Shown here one piece after another: positions 1 through 11,296 of a stretch of 28,872 nucleotides of DNA. Position numbers and translations under genes: made by a program. The stretch is from assembly GCA_008931825.1 (NCBI GenBank), contig QXVZ01004137.1, forward strand, positions 1 through 28,872, written 5' to 3'. The notes beneath the pieces were generated by a model, which worked only from the letters and a program-made list of their open reading frames with translations, had not been told where the DNA came from and searched no databases. The first letter of the stretch is position 1, and every line of letters begins with the position of its first letter. This stretch comes from Phallusia fumigata (lineage: Eukaryota; Chordata; Ascidiacea; Phlebobranchia; Ascidiidae).

Positions 1-748
1 ATATGTGCTGTTGGGTACGGTTTTTGAGAACATCTTAAGGTGTTTTTTAAATACAATGCAATATTGGTTTTGATGCGAAAGAAGTAGGTTTAAGCATTGT
101 CTGTGACTCCATTTCGCAAAATGGGCATTTTAAACTGTAGGGTAAAACAAAACAAAATGTTTATTCAGATAAACGTCCTAACTTCGTAAAGTTTAGCCTA
201 AACTATATTAAAGGACAAACCTTAACTTACAAATGCACCTTTGTTAGATTTTAGCCTGTAAAATTATACAACGACTTGACCTTGAATCGAAAAGTCGCAA
301 GGCATTACGTCACGTTTTCTCGCAAAGACGTTAAATTATTCATTACGTCGTAAATAAAGCTGCCCTTTGTTACGTCACCTAATCCTTGCTGCCTCTTTCG
401 AGAACAGATGGCGCCTTTTGCTTTTCTCCCTAATTTAGTCATTGAGTTTTTCGATCCACGAAATTCTGCCAGGGTCGGACCAAAAAACTAAGCAGGGGGT
501 TTAGCGTTATGCAATGCTTCCCCTAAAGGCGTGGTGAAAAAACTCCGTAAGAGCTTTGCCTCAATTGCGAATTAAGGGGTTTTAAATCAAACTTGTAAAC
601 AAAAGATTGAATATTGGAAACGTACACACGCTTTATTAAACTACATATTGAAAGGCAAAGTTAACCAATGCGACAACGAAAATTAACCACTTTAATGTTT
701 CAAATATTTTAATCAGAAAAATACAAGCCAATGCTGAATTGTGTGTAG
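1..748. other. No confident gene; upstream intron or intergenic sequence
   Basis: No exon can be supported here. The FSTL4/5 gene that begins in this window starts in mid-protein, so this stretch is probably its intron. A pyrimidine-rich stretch ending in AG near 439 looks like an acceptor, but the short open frame after it (to about 499) does not resemble the expected Kazal or EF-hand sequence. Confidence 0.4.
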
Positions 749-1237
749 ACCATTTGGCTGTTGCTGATTATGACAGAGCTTTTGAAAGCGTTGAAAAAAC
801 GTTATACACAAGTAATGGCTGGTATGTTTCTGCTATTTATGGAGAAAGCAGACTCTATGCTTTTGGTTTTAATCTTTAAAACAACAAAGAAATTCTTTTC
901 CGTATTTAGGCAAATCGTTTGCCCAAAATTTGCTTTTATCTACCCGTCCAATCGAAACAACTCTGGCTAGAATTCTCTTAAAACTCTTNGTGTGTAGACC
1001 ATTTGGCTGTTGCTGATTATGACAGAGCTTTTGAAAGCGTTGAAAAAACGTTATACACAAGTAATGGCTGGTATGTTTCTGCTATTTATGGAGAAAGCAG
1101 ACTCTATGCTTTTGGTTTTAATCTTTAAAACAACAAAGAAATTCTTTTCCGTATTTAGGCAAATCGTTTGCCCAAAAATTGCTTTTATCTACCCGTCCAA
1201 TCGAAACAACTCTGGCTTGAATTCTCTTAAAACTCTT
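741..1237. repeat. 248-bp direct duplication around an N (likely assembly artefact)
   Basis: Bases 741-988 and 990-1237 are the same sequence, with two differences seen by eye (a T/A change near 931/1180 and an A/T change near 969/1218), separated by a single N at 989. The repeat contains the whole EF-hand exon (749-865 and 998-1114). Only the second copy continues into unique intron sequence. This is what two unmerged overlapping contigs look like. Confidence 0.9.
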
Positions 1238-4200
1238 ATTAAATTCGCTCTAGATGTGACAGTTCTTCATTTGGACGATGACAAGCGAGTGCTGGACGTT
1301 TGTTCCAACAATGGCGAGCGCTTGACCTTGCAGTGTGATATCCAAGGAGAGGACAATCCGGTGTGGGGAAGATACAAATACGATTTGGGGCTGTATGGTG
1401 CAGAGGGAATCACAGTAAGTAAATCTATAACGATGTAACTGTGTTTTGACTGTAATTAAACTGACTTTTTTGCTGCGAATTTAAAGATTCTTTTATGTTA
1501 TTGCACCGGGTCTTCAAGGCTATGACTGTTTGTTCAACACTTTCTGTTAACAATCTTCGATCTTACGAACCGGAATTTTACATTCACGTCTTTACTTTTT
1601 TATGGTTGCAGGTCGATGGGAGTTTGGTTTATTTTGACTCAGTCGACCCGTCTGCTGCTGGAAACTACACTTGCCACGCCCGTAACCGCCCTGACATTTT
1701 CCAAGTCATCCGTCTCTCAGTCTTTTTCCCCCCAACAGCGCAGGTTCGAGAAAGTAAAAATTGAAAGTTAATGACCTTTTGTACAGGGTAGGCTTTTTGC
1801 ATTACCTTTTATTATGTGCTGCATAAAATAGTAATTGTTGCTTAAAGTAGGAATTAAAGGTAGGGTATAAATTTCCCTTCGAAATCCGACTTCGATAAAC
1901 TTTTTTTTCACGGGGTTCGAACCCGGGACGTTCCTCAGAACGAATCCCGATCAGTTTTTTATGTCTGTAAAAAGGTTGGGCGCCTGCCCTCGATAAACTA
2001 TTCTGATAGTACCACAAAATAGCGTAAAACACCGCAAAGTGCCTCGAGCCTACACGCACAAGCTGTTATTAGTCATAAATAGCTTTGCGTGTTTTTCACG
2101 TTGTGTGTTTATGTTAAGAAAAAGTTTTTTGTTTTTAGGTGTTTCCCCGGACTCAACACCGCCTGGTCGGCAACAGCGTCACAGTGACGTGTCACGTCGG
2201 TGGGGTGCCGCCTCCGCAAATCACGTGGTTGGTAAATGGAGAGGGATTGGAGGAGACCGACGGTCGATACATTGTTATGGGTTGGTTTTTTTTGTGATTT
2301 GAGATACAATATATAACGCTGAAAAGCCAGTGTACATTATTACTTGCAAAAAAAGATTGCCCGGTATACTCAAATTCCACAGAACATATATTTCGCTCAA
2401 GATTTTCGACATCCCCAGCTCCAGTAAAACGAAAATCAAAAAAGCATACAAAAAGCGATGAAACAGTAAAACAATATAAACTGTTTAATTTCAACATAAA
2501 CAACACTCTATCTTCAAAAAATACTTTATAAGTGTATAACCGCACGTAAATTCACAATGATAATCTGGTGCCACAGAACTGGCTCACAGCAAGCTGGACA
2601 AGCACTGACCAAAGGTGGCTAATTGGAGAAGTCACATGGCTGATAAACTTGCACATTGTACCTAGATTTCAATCATAGAAAAGGGTAGCACGATTAGAGA
2701 CTACCATAAAATATCTGATTGTTTTTTAGGTAACCACACAGAGATCCACATAAACAGTGCCATTGTGTCGGACAGTGCAGCTTACAGTTGCTTTGCGAGC
2801 AATGAGGCTGGAAACAGCGAGGAAATAGCTGCTGTCTTTATCGAGGAAGAAAACGACATGTCAGGTATGGTACAGCAACTTCAACTCATTAAGCCCAAGT
2901 AGCAATAAACATGTCTGCAGGACACAAGCTTGTGTCAAAAAACCAAACAAATTGACTTGTTTAATGAGCTCAAACTGCACCTGTGTTTACATGTGTTTAT
3001 AAACGCCTTACATTGTTGCTTACAATCGCTGCAAACACAGAAGCCAAGCACGGGCAATCAGCGACCTGCGGTGCCAATCAATAGCTCTTTGTTCGTTCTA
3101 TTTCCAATCTTAACGAATTCCTTTTCGTCATTTGCAGTGATCGATTCGCGAACGCAAGGAGCTTATTTCGCTTTTCACGACACGGGATTCTTAATTGCGA
3201 TTCCGCGGTCGTGCGAGGTCGTCCGACGTGTTGCCGCCACCGAAACTGTGCCCGGGTTACTACGACAGGTGGTTCATCTTTTTTTCGGTTTTAAGGTTCT
3301 CAAATTATTTCTTATGTGAAAACAGATGCTAGTTTCGCAAACTACGTAATTGGTGGTAAAAACATTTCAGGCCTTTATCGATTTTTATTCGAGCACCAGC
3401 ACACAACAAATTTGTATTTCAATGTCTATAATACAACCGGGATTTTATTACCGATAAGTAAGTTTTCTTTGTTATGCCGACAGCAATTCAAATTTAAGTG
3501 AAAAGTCTTTCAGTTTTCCTTATTGATTCAACAATAAAATAATATTTTAGAACAAGCTTTGTCGGGCGAGTTTGACTGATGGTTCGCGTCGCTGCAGTTG
3601 GTCATCGGCCGTAGCAGTTGGAACCAGATTTGTTTACGCAGCACAACCACTCGAGAACCGTATTATTGTTGTCGATATCACACTACAAAGGGTAGCAGAG
3701 GTGATCGCCACAGACCCTCTGCCTGTCAGCTTGCATTACGTCGCTTCAACAGACCAGGTACAACAAATAAGAATTTGATTTTAATTAACAATGCAACTAT
3801 TGGCATGCTTACCGACACGGAATCTGTTACATTGCGTTAGTAATAGTGCCTGCCCATTTTCTACACATGTACTGCTTGGGATATAAGCTAAGCCAAGCAA
3901 CTCCTTAGAGTATGGATAGCGCTGTTGCAATAACACAAACCCAGATCTTGGGTTCAAGTTCCACAGTGTTTTTTCCTACCCTATGATGGAACCACGACTC
4001 TCAATTTACATGCAGGTTATCACACTACAGTGTTTACCGCCTTAGCCTCGTGAGCGAGTACATACTAAAATCCAACTCCCTTTCGTGTGTTTCTGAGTAA
4101 CTTCGCTAGAGTAACTAAATCTTGTCAGTCTGAACTTCTATAAACCTTCAACTTTTTCAGTTGTTCGTTTTGTGCTGGGTCGACGAATCTCGGGATCGAT

Positions 4201-6417
4201 CGACTTTGCAAGTGATTTACGCGGCCAGTGTCCCCGGTTCTCACTCAGCAGCGCAAATCCAACCACTAGATGGCGGTAACCGCGCTGATTTTTCTGTTTT
4301 CACTTTCTTTGTTCCGCAAGAGGGTGCTCTCAACACCGAGTCTCATCACGGCTTCGTCGCTCACAAAAACGAACAGGTTAGTGGGTCATAAACCATTGGA
4401 ATAATTGAATGCTGTTCGTTTATAGTGGACAGAAAGCATTCGTCATATGTCGAGTTAAAAACAACTAAGACGATCATTGTGTTTACGTACATCACTATTT
4501 TACTGCATATACAATTAACTTTAAATGCGCTGTGCCATTCTAACACAGTATTGACACATTTGCTAATTTGCTAAGACAATTTACAAAATGGACTTGACGA
4601 CTTTGCTGTACGATGAAGACGTGATCGACCTTCAGGTCTACGGCTGCTTTCCTGATTCGTTCTCTTACCAGCCAATCGGTGGCCGGCTTCATGTCACGTG
4701 CATCACTGCAGACAACGAAACTCCTCAAAGTCTGGTCATAGACTATTCGAACAACATGGTCGTCGATGTTGACCGCGGTATGTTTGTGATGAAAAAATCC
4801 TGGTTAGTTGTACTGACCAAGATGTAAAATATAAATTTAATGTACCTATGCTTGTAAACTAACATATGTGATTTTAATTTATAAACTAACATGCGAGAGT
4901 AGTACATTTTTGGCCTGACTTACGGTCGTATGCAAGTAATGGATTTGACAAGATGCCCCGAGCTCAGTTTCAAATCTAACTGGCATTTTGCAGATATAGC
5001 CGACTACAGCAGGGAGTTTGTATCCAGAAACGCTCGGAACTTGGTCAGGGTGTTCCCCCACGAACAACAGCTCATCGTCTTCAACGTATCAGCTTCTGGA
5101 GAACTCTGTCAGGATGTGACTGTTCGAAGCAACAGCTTGAGCTTGAAACGTTTTGTCGATGGAAAGTCAATTTTTGGCATAAGACGTCTAATAACATGAT
5201 ACATTTGTCAACAAAGAAAGGGCTGTTTGTTTCATTAGTAGATTTTCAACAATTTAATGCTAGAAATTTTCTGTGTTGATTTTAACTGTTCAGCAATCAG
5301 ACCACAACTTTCTAAATGGTTATGAAGGTTAAGTAGACCTGTCAAAAATAGGGTAACCGCTGCAATTACATTTGATCGGGCGACGTCAGGTTATGACAAC
5401 CTCCACACTTTTATTTACCTTTTTGCCAGGTACCTCGATCTTATAAGAATTTCATGCAACGAGGCTTCTCTTACGTCTGTACGTTTTAGACGTGGAAATG
5501 CGCTTGTTTTGTTAACAAAAATGTCGGGATTAATCACGTGTATATTGTGTATCAGTCCTAATATTTAATATATTACTACGTTTAGGTCCTCCACACTAAC
5601 TTTGCTGTTGCGGACATTGCATTCGAAGAGAGTAGTCGTAGTGGGAATGCTGCAACCGTGTATGTCTCGTCTACTCACCAAGGTAATTTCTGCTTCCGTT
5701 AGAACTGTAGAAACGAATACTCGCTAGTTGAAGCTGGTACTTCAAATTTCTGTGTATAGTCAAGTGTTTGTTAAAGCATACAAGTCGTAGTCGCTAAAAC
5801 AGATAAAAAAACATAAAAACTCCGCCCAAAACACACCTTGTCGTCGATCAGTGAACACTTGGATGTTTCATGGGTTTTCAATCTTCTCGCAGGCGATCTC
5901 ATGTACTTGAACGCGGCGACCGGATCGGTGGAAATTATCGACAACCTTTCGCAGCCGTCAGATGTAAATCTCTTTTCTTGGACTGGCAACAATCGACCTC
6001 TCGTCACTAGTTCGTGGTACGTTATCCCACTACACATCTCTTTGTCAATCGCACGAAAATGAATATATTTTAATGAGAATAAGTCAGCGAGACGTGTTGC
6101 TAAACAAGCTGCAACGGCTTAGTGGTTTATTTTTACGTTTAAATTGCACTGCATATTAAATTATTTGGACTCTGCCTTCATTAAATGTTAACTTACAGAT
6201 AAGCTGACGAAATGTAACCTTTACTCAACTAAAACTTGTAACGAGTCAAATCTGGATATGGCTTGAATGCTGCCTTTATTGTAGGTACGATCGTCATATA
6301 GCCGTCGGCGGTCGACACAGCATCGATATTATCGACGCCGACGATAATGACGTCGTCTGCCGCTTAAGTGACGTCACAGGCACTTCAACGATTGTGTGGG
6401 CCGACGGTGAAAACTGA
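749..6417 (+). CDS. fstl5: Follistatin-related protein 4/5-like, C-terminal 13 exons (5' end missing)
   Basis: Secreted glycoprotein of the FSTL4/FSTL5 family; the vertebrate proteins have a Kazal domain, EF-hands, two Ig domains and a C-terminal beta-propeller-like domain. Exons that join in phase: 998-1114 (false copy 749-865), 1254-1414, 1612-1743, 2139-2280, 2730-2864, 3138-3268, 3551-3757, 4161-4376, 4576-4777, 4994-about 5121, 5586-5682, 5893-6016, 6285-6417; about 640 codons. The first exon ends an EF-hand (HLAVADYDRAF). Ig1 has Cys pair about 67/114 with GNYTCHARN; Ig2 has about 155/205, ITW and AAYSCFASNEAG. The rest matches the FSTL4/5 C-terminus: RCSWSSAVAV, VYAAQPLENRIIVVD, TDPLPVSLHY and the end TSTIVWADGEN. 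The signal peptide, Kazal domain and first EF-hand must lie upstream of the window. The donor of the 998-1114 exon (GTTTTA) is weak but phase-consistent, and the end of the tenth exon is ambiguous (5115, 5121 or later). FSTL4 versus FSTL5 cannot be resolved; it may be the single pre-duplication orthologue. Confidence 0.9.
1880..2000 (-). repeat. Possible tRNA-derived SINE fragment
   Basis: The minus strand carries GGGTTCGAACCCC (about 1912-1924), a strong RNA polymerase III B-box/T-arm match, preceded by anticodon-arm-like sequence and a GC-rich A-box-like stretch near 1975. No complete cloverleaf folds by eye, so an intact tRNA gene is unlikely. It lies in an FSTL4/5 intron. Confidence 0.35.
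3900..3975 (+). repeat. Possible tRNA-derived SINE head
   Basis: The stretch reads like a decayed tRNA: A-box-like GGATAGCGCTG near 3916, then TTGGGTTCAAGTTCCAC near 3947, a B-box (GGTTCAARTYC) match. It is inside an FSTL4/5 intron. No clear 3' tail or target duplication was identified. Confidence 0.35.
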
Positions 6418-6461
6418 ACGCCGATATATTGCAAAACAAAACGGCTGGAATTTGTAAAAAG

Positions 6462-6467
6462 AATAAA
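6462..6467 (+). terminator. Polyadenylation signal AATAAA of the FSTL4/5-like gene
   Basis: Canonical AATAAA 45 nt after the TGA stop (6415-6417), giving a very short 3' UTR. Confidence 0.7.
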
Positions 6468-7762
6468 AAACAAACAATGTAAGCCATCTGTGGTTATTTC
6501 AGTTGCTTTACAAGGTCTGATAGACATGATCTTTTGGTTGAATTTGTGTTGTGTGCTTCTTACGGCAGAATGTTTTGTTTGCGCATACATGAACAAAACC
6601 TTTCTGGCGATTTTTTGATAACCAACAGTGGCAAACGTTATTCCAAAAATCGTCTGTGAAAATACCCGCCCTTAACTCACCGAACACTTCTCACAGACAA
6701 TCTAAACAAATGTTTAAAGTTTATTCCTTGCGACTTTTTTTCGCACTTGATTGAGCTAGAAAACACAGCGCTCAAGACGTACATTGCTTTCTTGCTGCTT
6801 TTCCCTTGTTGTCCTCCACGTTGTAACTGCTCTGCTGATCAACGTTGCAATGATGGAAAGTTATGCTATACTGTGAATACATGTATTTCCCGAACCGGTG
6901 TGATGTTGGTGACCAGAAGCGACAAAAAGTGACCTAGTATTTGCGATGGAGTGCAAATTTTGACAAAATAATATGAAAGGATTCTAACAAAAAAAGCACA
7001 AAGAACAAAAACGATTAAAGTCAACAGCGAATGGAAACTTCTCTTTACAGCCTGAAAATCTATTATAAAAACAAAACTAACTCTCTTTTCCTGTATCCTA
7101 GGAAGAGGGCCCGCCCCCTTAATTTCCAATTTCAGTGATTAAGTGTTTTGACCAACCAACAGAGTGCTACAGATCACATGACTTTATAGTAAACTGTAAA
7201 TTGTTGCAAAAACTTAAATACTGTTGGAAATAATAGATGCGAAGGATAATTTGTTTTCTACATTTTTCGTTTATCCCTGTAAACAATGCACCCGTCCAAA
7301 ATAAAGAGTCGAAATTGCGGCGCGAGCTCCTTAAAAGTTTATTAAAGAAATAAAATATAGGATAAATTCTAATTTGAATCAAACGTGCACTTTTTTGACA
7401 GCAACACGTGCACAATGTGTACGGTTGAAGATTAATTTAGATAGGGTGGGAAGAAAGATAAATTTTAGGGTTTCCACTATTTGAATAGTTTTTAATTTAA
7501 CAGGAAGTCACGATTTGAAACGGCATTGTGATTGGCCTAAATACGGAAACAAGATGTAAATAAGCTAGACAGCGAAACTGCACCCATATACTTCTACACA
7601 TCATTTTGCAATAGTTGCTCTTCCTAACATTGCGCAGCTATATTGATTGTATTCGTACTTCGTACACATGTCACTGCAGTTATACTGTCAGCAAACCAAA
7701 ATTAAATTCTAAATTCTAACTTTGCAGCAACATTTGCTTTAAGGAGCCGAAATGAAAATTTG
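6468..7762. other. Intergenic, no supported gene
   Basis: AT-rich spacer between the convergent FSTL4/5-like gene (+) and gene A (-). A cysteine-rich open stretch at 6747-6932 lacks an ATG start and was rejected. Nothing else stands out. Confidence 0.5.
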
Positions 7763-7768
7763 TTTATT
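7763..7768 (-). terminator. Polyadenylation signal of gene A
   Basis: AATAAA on the minus strand, 46 nt past the gene A stop. The paralogue B has AATAAA at a similar distance. Confidence 0.6.
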
Positions 7769-7814
7769 TTAATGTGCAGTAAAACTCATTTGTTATCAGA
7801 GGTAATTGTAGGTG

Positions 7815-8767
7815 TCAGTGAATATCTTCTGGGTCTTCTTCCTCCGGCATGTCGTTGTCGCCTTTCTTAATGGCATAGGCAGTTCGCTTGTTGCATAAAC
7901 TTGTGTCGCAACATGCCAAGGTGCAGGTTCTTAAAAACGCACAAATATTCACGTAATATTTTAATGGGTATATATTTATACTACCGTCTGCTATATTTTA
8001 GCTTGAAACTCGATTAAAACCTGCCTTAAACAGTCATTTGAAAACGTGATTAGCATCATAATGCAAAAACGTACAAGTTGTGTTCATATAAATACCTATT
8101 CGTGGAAAATGAATAGTGTATTAATATGTTCATTAATTACACTGATTTTCATTGATTAATAACCGAAATAGCAAATGCGCATAATTCGTAAAATGTCGGT
8201 AACTCTTCAGGACTACCAATAGATCATAAGATTTGTTTGCTTACTTCAGGTAAATACTGTTTACGTGGTTGGCGTTAAACTGCTCCTCGTATTTGCTCCA
8301 GAGTTCGTCGTAGAGTCTTGAGCAGGTTTCAGTGTCACAACTGTCGGGAGTTTTGCACATTCCGATTTGCAACGTCGCAGGAACTAAAACAAGCCGAAAA
8401 GGTTTTTTTGTAACTCCTTACTGTTTATTGTCCACTAACAATGCTCAACAGTAATCTTAGAGACAATTCTGTAAAGAACAACATGCTATGCCCAAATTAG
8501 GTAGGGCTCATACAGGTGTATGGTTTTGCATGGTGATGGGGAATTAGCAATAGATGTGTTTAACCGTTTACCAGTAAAAATGTAATAAGCTGTAATTGAA
8601 ATCTTGCCGTCTCCGCGGAAGCATTCTTCTCCTGCTGGACATTGCACTTCCTTCCACTCGTGACGACTTCCCAAAAAGTAATTAATATTATACCCCACCA
8701 TGCACTTGACCCCGCACACAATTCCTAGCATGGAAAACGCAAACGCTATAAACAGTCCGAATTTCAT
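7815..8767 (-). CDS. Ly6/uPAR (three-finger) domain secreted protein, gene A
   Basis: Exons (minus order) 8767-8572, 8383-8245 and 7929-7815 join with phase-1 then phase-2 introns to 149 aa. Residues 1-19 are a signal peptide (MKFGLFIAFAFSMLGIVCG). The mature protein has ten cysteines at about 22, 43, 49, 75, 81, 86, 114, 118, 119 and 124, ending in the Ly6/uPAR signature CTLACCDTSLCN. The C-terminus is acidic (NDMPEEEDPEDIH) with no hydrophobic tail, so it should be secreted and not GPI-anchored. Such proteins act as extracellular ligands, receptor modulators or junction factors; the partner is unknown here. Start choice: first ATG after the acceptor, followed directly by the signal peptide. 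An acceptor (TTGTTTTTCAG) ends at 8780, leaving only 12 nt of leader. The closest relative is gene B, with the same exon 2 length (139 bp). Confidence 0.88.
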
Positions 8768-8839
8768 CTTGACAATTGTCTGAAAAACAAAACAAAAAAG
8801 AATAGAACTTCGCTCGACTAAAGTGTGTTGTTATACCGG

Positions 8840-8910
8840 TGTAAGATATAAGTTAGAATGTGCCAAACGCTCATAACTTTGTGGGTTTCAAGTCCACACA
8901 ATACGAAGAT
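8840..8910 (+). repeat. Possible tRNA-like sequence upstream of gene A
   Basis: GTGGGTTTCAAGTCCAC (8881-8897) can form a T-arm-like hairpin and is preceded by anticodon-arm-like sequence. A full cloverleaf is not evident. It may be a decayed tRNA-derived element. Confidence 0.25.
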
Positions 8911-11229
8911 TCAAATGGCTGAATATCGGTTGACCTGGTTTATGTTCTCAGTCCGCATTTAACGGAAAAGGTACCGCACAAAATTTTGTCAACGGACCAA
9001 ACTAGCACAAACAGAGAGCTATCGTCCGTCACTGGAAAACACCACACACGTTGCTAGCAAAATGTAATTTCTGAGCTTTACACTTCCCATGAGGCGCTAC
9101 GAAGTGCTGAAAATAAGTTTGCACCAGCAAAACCATACACTAGCAGCCCAGCAGTGTGTGTGGCCCATTTGTCGAATCATTGGCTTCAATCCGATTCTCC
9201 TGTAACCGGCTGTTTGCTGCTGTGACTACTAAACCTAGAACATTTAATCATAAGGTAACATTCAGTAAAGAGTCGACTATGGCTGGATACTAAGCCTAAC
9301 TAGGCGACCAACGATTTCAGTTAACAGCCAAAACTGTTTTCGTTCGAGTCAGCCATATACACCGCCACGCCAATATGCAAAACAATCGAATCGTTGTTGT
9401 CCTATAACCAAGACAGCCCTTCCTGTGCATTGTTTGTATTCTTACCCACACAGCAACAACGACGACAGTAATAACGAACTATAAATAGCCACTAATCGTA
9501 CGAACGGGTCCCACTAACTGTCCCATCACTTAAATTCTATCTTCTTTGTTTCACTAAAGTCGGCATACGGAGAGGAAGCTGCCTCGACCTCGTACAGTTT
9601 TCAACGGGAAACTGTAACTCAATCACTACCGTATCAACTGTCGGATTTGATGTCCTAACATTTACTACAAATTACAGTTTTCCTTTACGTGCAAAAGTTT
9701 GTGCCTTCTTGTATGCTGACTCATGGAGATATCCTGGAAATCGTATCATGTGGTTATCTTTTTAGGGCAACTTTAAATAGCTGGTTGTAGGGCATGCCTG
9801 CAACACCCACGTAACCTGTCTAGAAACAAGTTATTTTTGCACAGTCAAGTGCCTGCAACATTATTCTATCTCGCTTTGCACTCTTGGCTGTACATTTAGG
9901 TTAAAATCTGTTCGAGGCGTGATTAGTAGTCGACAATTTTGTTCATCATGTACCAACCTAGATTAAAACCACTACTCAACAACCTCGAATAAACATCTCA
10001 GTTTGAGACTACAGCTTTCTGTAATAATCTGGTTGCCATTGGCGGTTACAAACATAAATCCAACTACAGGTCCAACTAATGTATTTCATAACCGCAAAAC
10101 AACGTTGCTTTAACGCGCAGAAGCTACGTGATTGAATTTGTTACTCAATACATTATTGTCCTGCCACCAATAACATTTTCTGTTACAGCAGTAGGCAGTG
10201 CGGCACACTAAAATTGACAGTCAAGTCGTACACTTTGATGACCCAAGTAGGCTATATAAAAGTTGATTGTATCGTTTTAGTGCGACGAAGAGTTCATTTC
10301 CACGAATTGTCACATTACATTCGAGTTAATTGTATTTTGTGACAGGCTTTACAAGCCAACGTTGCCATTGCACAAACGGTATACAGCCAAGTTCCCTTAA
10401 ATGCCTGGGGCTCATGCCAGTCCTCGACTAACATATTTGCAAACGTGGCATACGTTATAGTGACCTGCGCCTATTCTCTACGGCAAGTAGTTTATCATTT
10501 TAAAATATACTCTGCAATGGGTTTTTTACCCAGGATTTATAAAAAGCTAATCATTGAATTCCCTATTATCCGTAAAAAATAAAAACGTTTGTTTGGTGCT
10601 TACTCCACAAGCATTGTGAAAACGTAACTTAACTAGAAAGCCCAAAAAACGGCTTAAACGCCAATTCCTACGTATTTGGGGTATAAGGTAGTACGGCATT
10701 TAATTGGTGTTGAGATGCAAAAAATCTCATCGACGCCTCAAATCTGTTTTGGCAATAAAATGTTGAAATCGTAGTATTTTGTAGACACTAGGAATAAATA
10801 TTTGCTCATGGGTTAACAAGTCAGTTGTCAAACTTAAAGAGTTGTTTTTGGACAATAAAAAACTACACTTACTCGGTCGAATTTTATTGTTTTGGGCAGG
10901 GAATGATCGGCCAATTAAATGTTTCGTCCGAATCAAACGTCTGTGCAACTTTAAATATACCCCGGACAACAAAATCGTACGGTGCACGCCAATTATAACA
11001 AAAAGGGCTTTAAATATATCAGAAAAAACAGTCACACGTTTGAGACCATAATCTATTAAAATCGTGACGACTTTACCCTTACTTTAGACCTCCGCCCAAG
11101 CGACTGTAGTTTTTTTGTGTGTGCAAAATTATGTATGTGCGTAAACCGTTTCTTTCGTAGTTGCTAAATTAACCCCTATATAGTGACTCATGTTTCAAGA
11201 AGCAGAAATGCAAACAGTGCGACAACATT
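8911..11229. other. Long intergenic stretch without a supported gene
   Basis: No exon with family resemblance or good splice signals was found on either strand. An isolated TATA-like TATATAAAA (10253-10261, +) is followed by no convincing reading frame. Confidence 0.5.
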
Positions 11230-11235
11230 TTTATT
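11230..11235 (-). terminator. Polyadenylation signal of gene B
   Basis: AATAAA on the minus strand about 61 nt past the gene B stop, comparable to gene A. Confidence 0.55.
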
Positions 11236-11296
11236 ATCAGAATCAATTATTATCAGACTGTCACTGGAGTATCTTCACTCCCCGGAATGTCGTTTG

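Noticed and set aside
6747..6932. Cysteine-rich open frame resembling a small secreted peptide (CNCSADQRCNDGKLC).
   Set aside because: It begins at TTG, not ATG, has no supporting splice acceptor and does not match the Ly6 pattern of the neighbours.
10253..10261. TATATAAAA on the plus strand as a promoter.
   Set aside because: The only downstream ATG frame near it is about 19 codons; AT-rich sequence makes isolated TATA matches common.
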